A stretch of 64,000 bases of DNA, from positions 1 through 64,000 of the forward strand of contig CAKOTA010000001.1 of NCBI GenBank assembly GCA_934119965.1. The letters run 5' to 3'. The first letter of the stretch is position 1. Every line of letters begins with the position of its first letter. The notes under the pieces are model-generated. The model worked only from the letters and a program-made list of their open reading frames with translations. It was not told the origin of the DNA and searched no databases. Below are positions 61,618 through 64,000 of this stretch, piece by piece. Both the position numbers and the translations under genes were made by a program. Source of the stretch: an uncultured Bacilli bacterium. GTDB taxonomy: Bacteria > Bacillota_I > Bacilli_A > RF39 > UBA660.

Positions 61618-62295
61618 ATGAACGAGTCAATTATTACTGGGGGATTACTTTATTCTGAAGAAGAACTTAAAAATTTATCTAGTAAAAGAAAACATTATTT
61701 TAAAATTAAAAGGATTATAGACATTTTAATATCATCTGTAGCCTTAATTTTACTGTTTCCTATATTTATAATTATAGGTATTTCTATTAAAATAGACTCA
61801 AAAGGAAAAATATTTTTTAAACATAAAAGAATTGGTAAAGATGGAAAAATAATATATTTATATAAATTTAGATCAATGGTCGAAAATGCAGAAGATTTGA
61901 TAAAAGAATTTAATGAAGAACAAAAAAAAGAATATGAAGAAAATTATAAATTGAGTAATGATCCAAGAATTACAAGAGTCGGAAAAATATTAAGAAAAAC
62001 TTCATTAGATGAATTACCACAATTAATAAACATATTAAAAGGGGATATGTCATTAATAGGACCAAGACCAATAGTCCAAAAAGAACTAGAAAAATATGGA
62101 ATGTTAAAAGATAGATTTTTATCTGTTACCCCTGGTTTAACTGGTTACTGGGCATGCAATGGTAGAAGCTGTACTACATATGATGATAGGGTAAAATTAG
62201 AATTATATTATATATATAATTGTTGCCTGAAATTAGATATTAAAATTTTCTTTTCAACCATAAAATCGGTAATAAAAAGAAGTGGCGCAATATAA
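61618..62295 (+). CDS. Undecaprenyl-phosphate sugar-1-phosphate transferase
   Basis: A 225-residue bacterial sugar transferase (WcaJ/EpsL/RfbP C-terminal type). One membrane helix (ILISSVALILLFPIFIIIGI) is followed by KIFFKHKRIGKDGKIIYLYK, FRSMVENAEDL, DPRITRVGKILRKTSLDELP and LKGDMSLIGPRPIVQKELE, then PGLTGYWACNGRS. It moves a sugar phosphate onto the lipid carrier and so starts a surface polysaccharide or glycan. Two GT2 genes follow. The sugar is unknown. Confidence 0.93.
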   Translation: MNESIITGGLLYSEEELKNLSSKRKHYFKIKRIIDILISSVALILLFPIFIIIGISIKIDSKGKIFFKHKRIGKDGKIIYLYKFRSMVENAEDLIKEFNEEQKKEYEENYKLSNDPRITRVGKILRKTSLDELPQLINILKGDMSLIGPRPIVQKELEKYGMLKDRFLSVTPGLTGYWACNGRSCTTYDDRVKLELYYIYNCCLKLDIKIFFSTIKSVIKRSGAI

Positions 62296-62329
62296 AAGAA
62301 TAAAAGGGTGTTTTATTGATATTATTTTT

Positions 62330-62355
62330 AAACTACACTCTAAGTGTAGTTTTTT
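62330..62355 (+). terminator. Terminator or attenuator within the polysaccharide locus
   Basis: Ten-base stem AAACTACACT/AGTGTAGTTT with a three-base loop and six T, between the sugar transferase and the first GT2 gene. No clear new promoter follows, so it may only reduce downstream expression. Confidence 0.75.
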
Positions 62356-62373
62356 CTTAGAAAGGGTGTTTTT

Positions 62374-63231
62374 ATGAGTATTGATATTATATGTCCATTA
62401 TATAATGCAGAAAAATATATTATTAACTTAAATAGTTCAATTTTAAAACAAAAAGGTGTAGATATAAAAAAAATAAAATACATCCTAACAAGATCTAGTG
62501 ATAATACAGAAATCTTGTTAAAAAACAACAATATCAAATATGAATTAATCGAACCAAATGAATTTTCTCATAGTTTAACTAGAGAAAAAGCAGCATTTGA
62601 ATCTAAAGCTGATATTATAGTCTTTATTACTCAAGATATAGAAATCAAAGATGATAACTGGCTATTAGAATTAGTTAATCCAATAATTAATAAAAAAGTA
62701 GAAGCCACATTTAGTAAACAAGTATCTAAATTCAATAATATAGAAAAATATACAAGAGAAAAAAATTATCCAGATAAATCTTATATAGTAAGTAAAAATG
62801 ATATACCTAAACTAGGATTAAGAACATTCTTCTTCTCAGATGCATCAAGCGCTATAAAGAGAGACATATTTGTAAAATTAAATGGTTATGATGGTAAAGA
62901 TTTACCAACTAATGAAGATATGTACATTGCATATAAACTTATTATGAATGATTATAAAATCAAATATTGTAGTAAATCAGTTGTTACACATTCACATAAT
63001 TTAACATTTAAACAATTATATCGAAGATACTTTGATACAGGACTTTTTTTCAAATATAATAATTATCTAAATAACTATTCAGTTAATAGTAGTGGTTTTG
63101 CTTTAGCAATCTATACTTTAAAAAGAGCATTACAAGAATTAAATATTAAAGTGCTACTTAGGTATCCTATTGATATGATTATTAGATATAAAGCTATGAA
63201 AGATGGTGAAAAATATGAAAGACATTCATAG
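62374..63231 (+). CDS. Family 2 glycosyltransferase (rhamnosyltransferase-like)
   Basis: A 285-residue GT-A enzyme: SIDIICPLYNAEKYI at the start, the SDNTEILL nucleotide region, VFITQDIEIKDDNWLLELV (the D-x-D-like metal site) and FFFSDASSAIKRDIFVKLNG with LPTNEDMYIAYKLI (catalytic E-D). The pattern resembles WbbL/rhamnosyltransferases. It acts on the lipid-linked glycan in the cytosol. The next glycosyltransferase begins inside its last codons. Confidence 0.9.
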   Translation: MSIDIICPLYNAEKYIINLNSSILKQKGVDIKKIKYILTRSSDNTEILLKNNNIKYELIEPNEFSHSLTREKAAFESKADIIVFITQDIEIKDDNWLLELVNPIINKKVEATFSKQVSKFNNIEKYTREKNYPDKSYIVSKNDIPKLGLRTFFFSDASSAIKRDIFVKLNGYDGKDLPTNEDMYIAYKLIMNDYKIKYCSKSVVTHSHNLTFKQLYRRYFDTGLFFKYNNYLNNYSVNSSGFALAIYTLKRALQELNIKVLLRYPIDMIIRYKAMKDGEKYERHS

Positions 63232-64000
63232 TGAGTTAGTTTCAGTAATAATGCCAACATATAACCGAGAAAATACAATAGAAAGGGCTATAAAAAGTAT
63301 TCTAAATCAAACTTATAAAAATTTAGAATTAATTATTGTTGACGACGGCTCAAAAGATAAAACAATACAAAAAATCGAAAAAATAAAAGATGGTAGAATT
63401 AAATTATTAAAATTAGAAAAAAATATGGGTGCTAATTATGCTAGAAATTGTGGGCTTGCTTTAGCAACCGGTGATTATATAACATTTCAAGATAGTGATG
63501 ATGAAGCATATATTACAAAAATAGAAAAACAATTAAATTATTTAAAAGATAATAAAAAAGATATTGTTTTTTGTAACGTAAGAGTTATTTTAAAAAAGGG
63601 GTATTCAAATGAAATAAGAAAATACATAAATCCTTTAGAAGTTAAAAAAAGATTATTATGGGGAAATTTTATTTCATTAGAAGCAATTTTTTGTAAAAGT
63701 GAAATTCTAAATAAGATTAAATTTGATGAGGAATTAACTAGATTTCAAGATTGGGATTTATTAATTAGAATTAGTTATAAATATGAAATATTTCATATGA
63801 ATGAAGAATTAGTGAATATTTACGTTCAAAAAGATAGTATTACCTCAAATCCTAAAAAAGGATATGATTCTTTAATAAAAATATTAGAAAAATATGATAA
63901 TATTTTTAATCGAAAACAAAAAGCTAAAATATATTGCAGAATTGGTATTTTCTCAGCTAGAAATAACCAAAAAGAAGACTTGTATTTTAAAAAAGCTTTA
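63215..64000 (+). CDS. Family 2 glycosyltransferase (cut by window end)
   Basis: The first 262 codons are present, with no stop before the edge. SVIMPTYNRENTIERAIKSI, LELIIVDDGSKDKTIQKIEK, ANYARNCGLALATGDYITF and DSDDEAYITKIEKQLNYL form a standard GT2 core, and RFQDWDLLIRISYKYEIFHM holds the catalytic aspartate. GGTG lies just upstream of the ATG at 63215, inside the previous gene. It continues the polysaccharide operon. Confidence 0.9.
   Translation, partial: MKDIHSELVSVIMPTYNRENTIERAIKSILNQTYKNLELIIVDDGSKDKTIQKIEKIKDGRIKLLKLEKNMGANYARNCGLALATGDYITFQDSDDEAYITKIEKQLNYLKDNKKDIVFCNVRVILKKGYSNEIRKYINPLEVKKRLLWGNFISLEAIFCKSEILNKIKFDEELTRFQDWDLLIRISYKYEIFHMNEELVNIYVQKDSITSNPKKGYDSLIKILEKYDNIFNRKQKAKIYCRIGIFSARNNQKEDLYFKKAL

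Overview
The window is chromosomal DNA from a very A+T-rich Bacillota bacterium (by eye well under 30 % G+C). It uses the standard bacterial code: TGA closes genes such as radC and mrnC, and Trp is TGG. Gene order follows Bacillus in several blocks: spoIIB-radC-mreC-mreD...spoIVFA-spoIVFB-rplU-prp-rpmA; trhP1-trhP2-greA-tig; rbgA; mrnC-rlmB-sigH followed by rpsL-rpsG-fusA-tuf. Cell-wall genes (murC, FemA/B-type transferase, mreCD) show a walled cell. Sporulation genes (sspI, spoIIID, a SigF/SigG-type sigma with a SpoIIAA-like partner, spoIVFA/B, spoIIB-like, sigH) point to an endospore former. Base composition, short intergenic regions and single-copy collagen-like surface proteins suggest an uncultured gut Bacilli lineage near Erysipelotrichales/RF39 and the Mollicutes; this placement is inference.

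Layout. 1-4.6 kb: tail of an Rpn-type nuclease gene, then an ABC exporter with two ATPases around one FtsX-type permease. 4.7-16 kb: housekeeping (short-armed smc, membrane thioredoxin, lemA, rnhB, metallo-hydrolase, parE) with spore genes (sspI, spoIIAA-like/sigF-like) and a divergent kinase-like gene. 16-19.5 kb: an accessory patch with decayed merR, flavodoxin and carboxymuconolactone decarboxylase remnants, a BclA-like collagen gene, two unknown genes, and tRNA-Gly with a displaced copy of part of its sequence. 19.6-26.6 kb: a sensor protein with a degenerate GGDEF domain, lepA, three SpoIIID-like regulators in a row, hemW and an HD hydrolase. 26.7-34.3 kb: the mre/spoIVF/L21-L27 block, with a transglutaminase-like and an SGNH-like gene where Bacillus has minCD. 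34.4-42 kb: membrane proteins, murC, a pilin-like gene, rnhC, uvrA with a LexA-like box, and a NUDIX gene. 42-50.3 kb: a 48-bp repeat pair enclosing a toxin-like mini-gene, then trhP1/2, greA, tig, a second kinase-like gene, proS and a second collagen-like gene. 50.6-58.6 kb: dinD, then the ribosome/translation block. 58.7-64 kb: FemA/B, a leucine-rich-repeat protein and the start of a polysaccharide locus (sugar-phosphate transferase and two GT2 glycosyltransferases, the last cut by the window end).

How the genes fit together. SigH (53.5 kb), the SpoIIAA/SigF-like pair (11.7 kb), SpoIIID (24 kb), SpoIIB/SpoIVFA/SpoIVFB (27-32 kb) and SspI (8.7 kb) cover successive stages of a sporulation cascade, and the collagen-like proteins could coat the spore. 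The most unusual point is that the sigma gene overlaps a SpoIIAA-like gene with no spoIIAB between them, and the SpoIIAA-like protein carries lysine where SpoIIAA has its phosphorylated serine.
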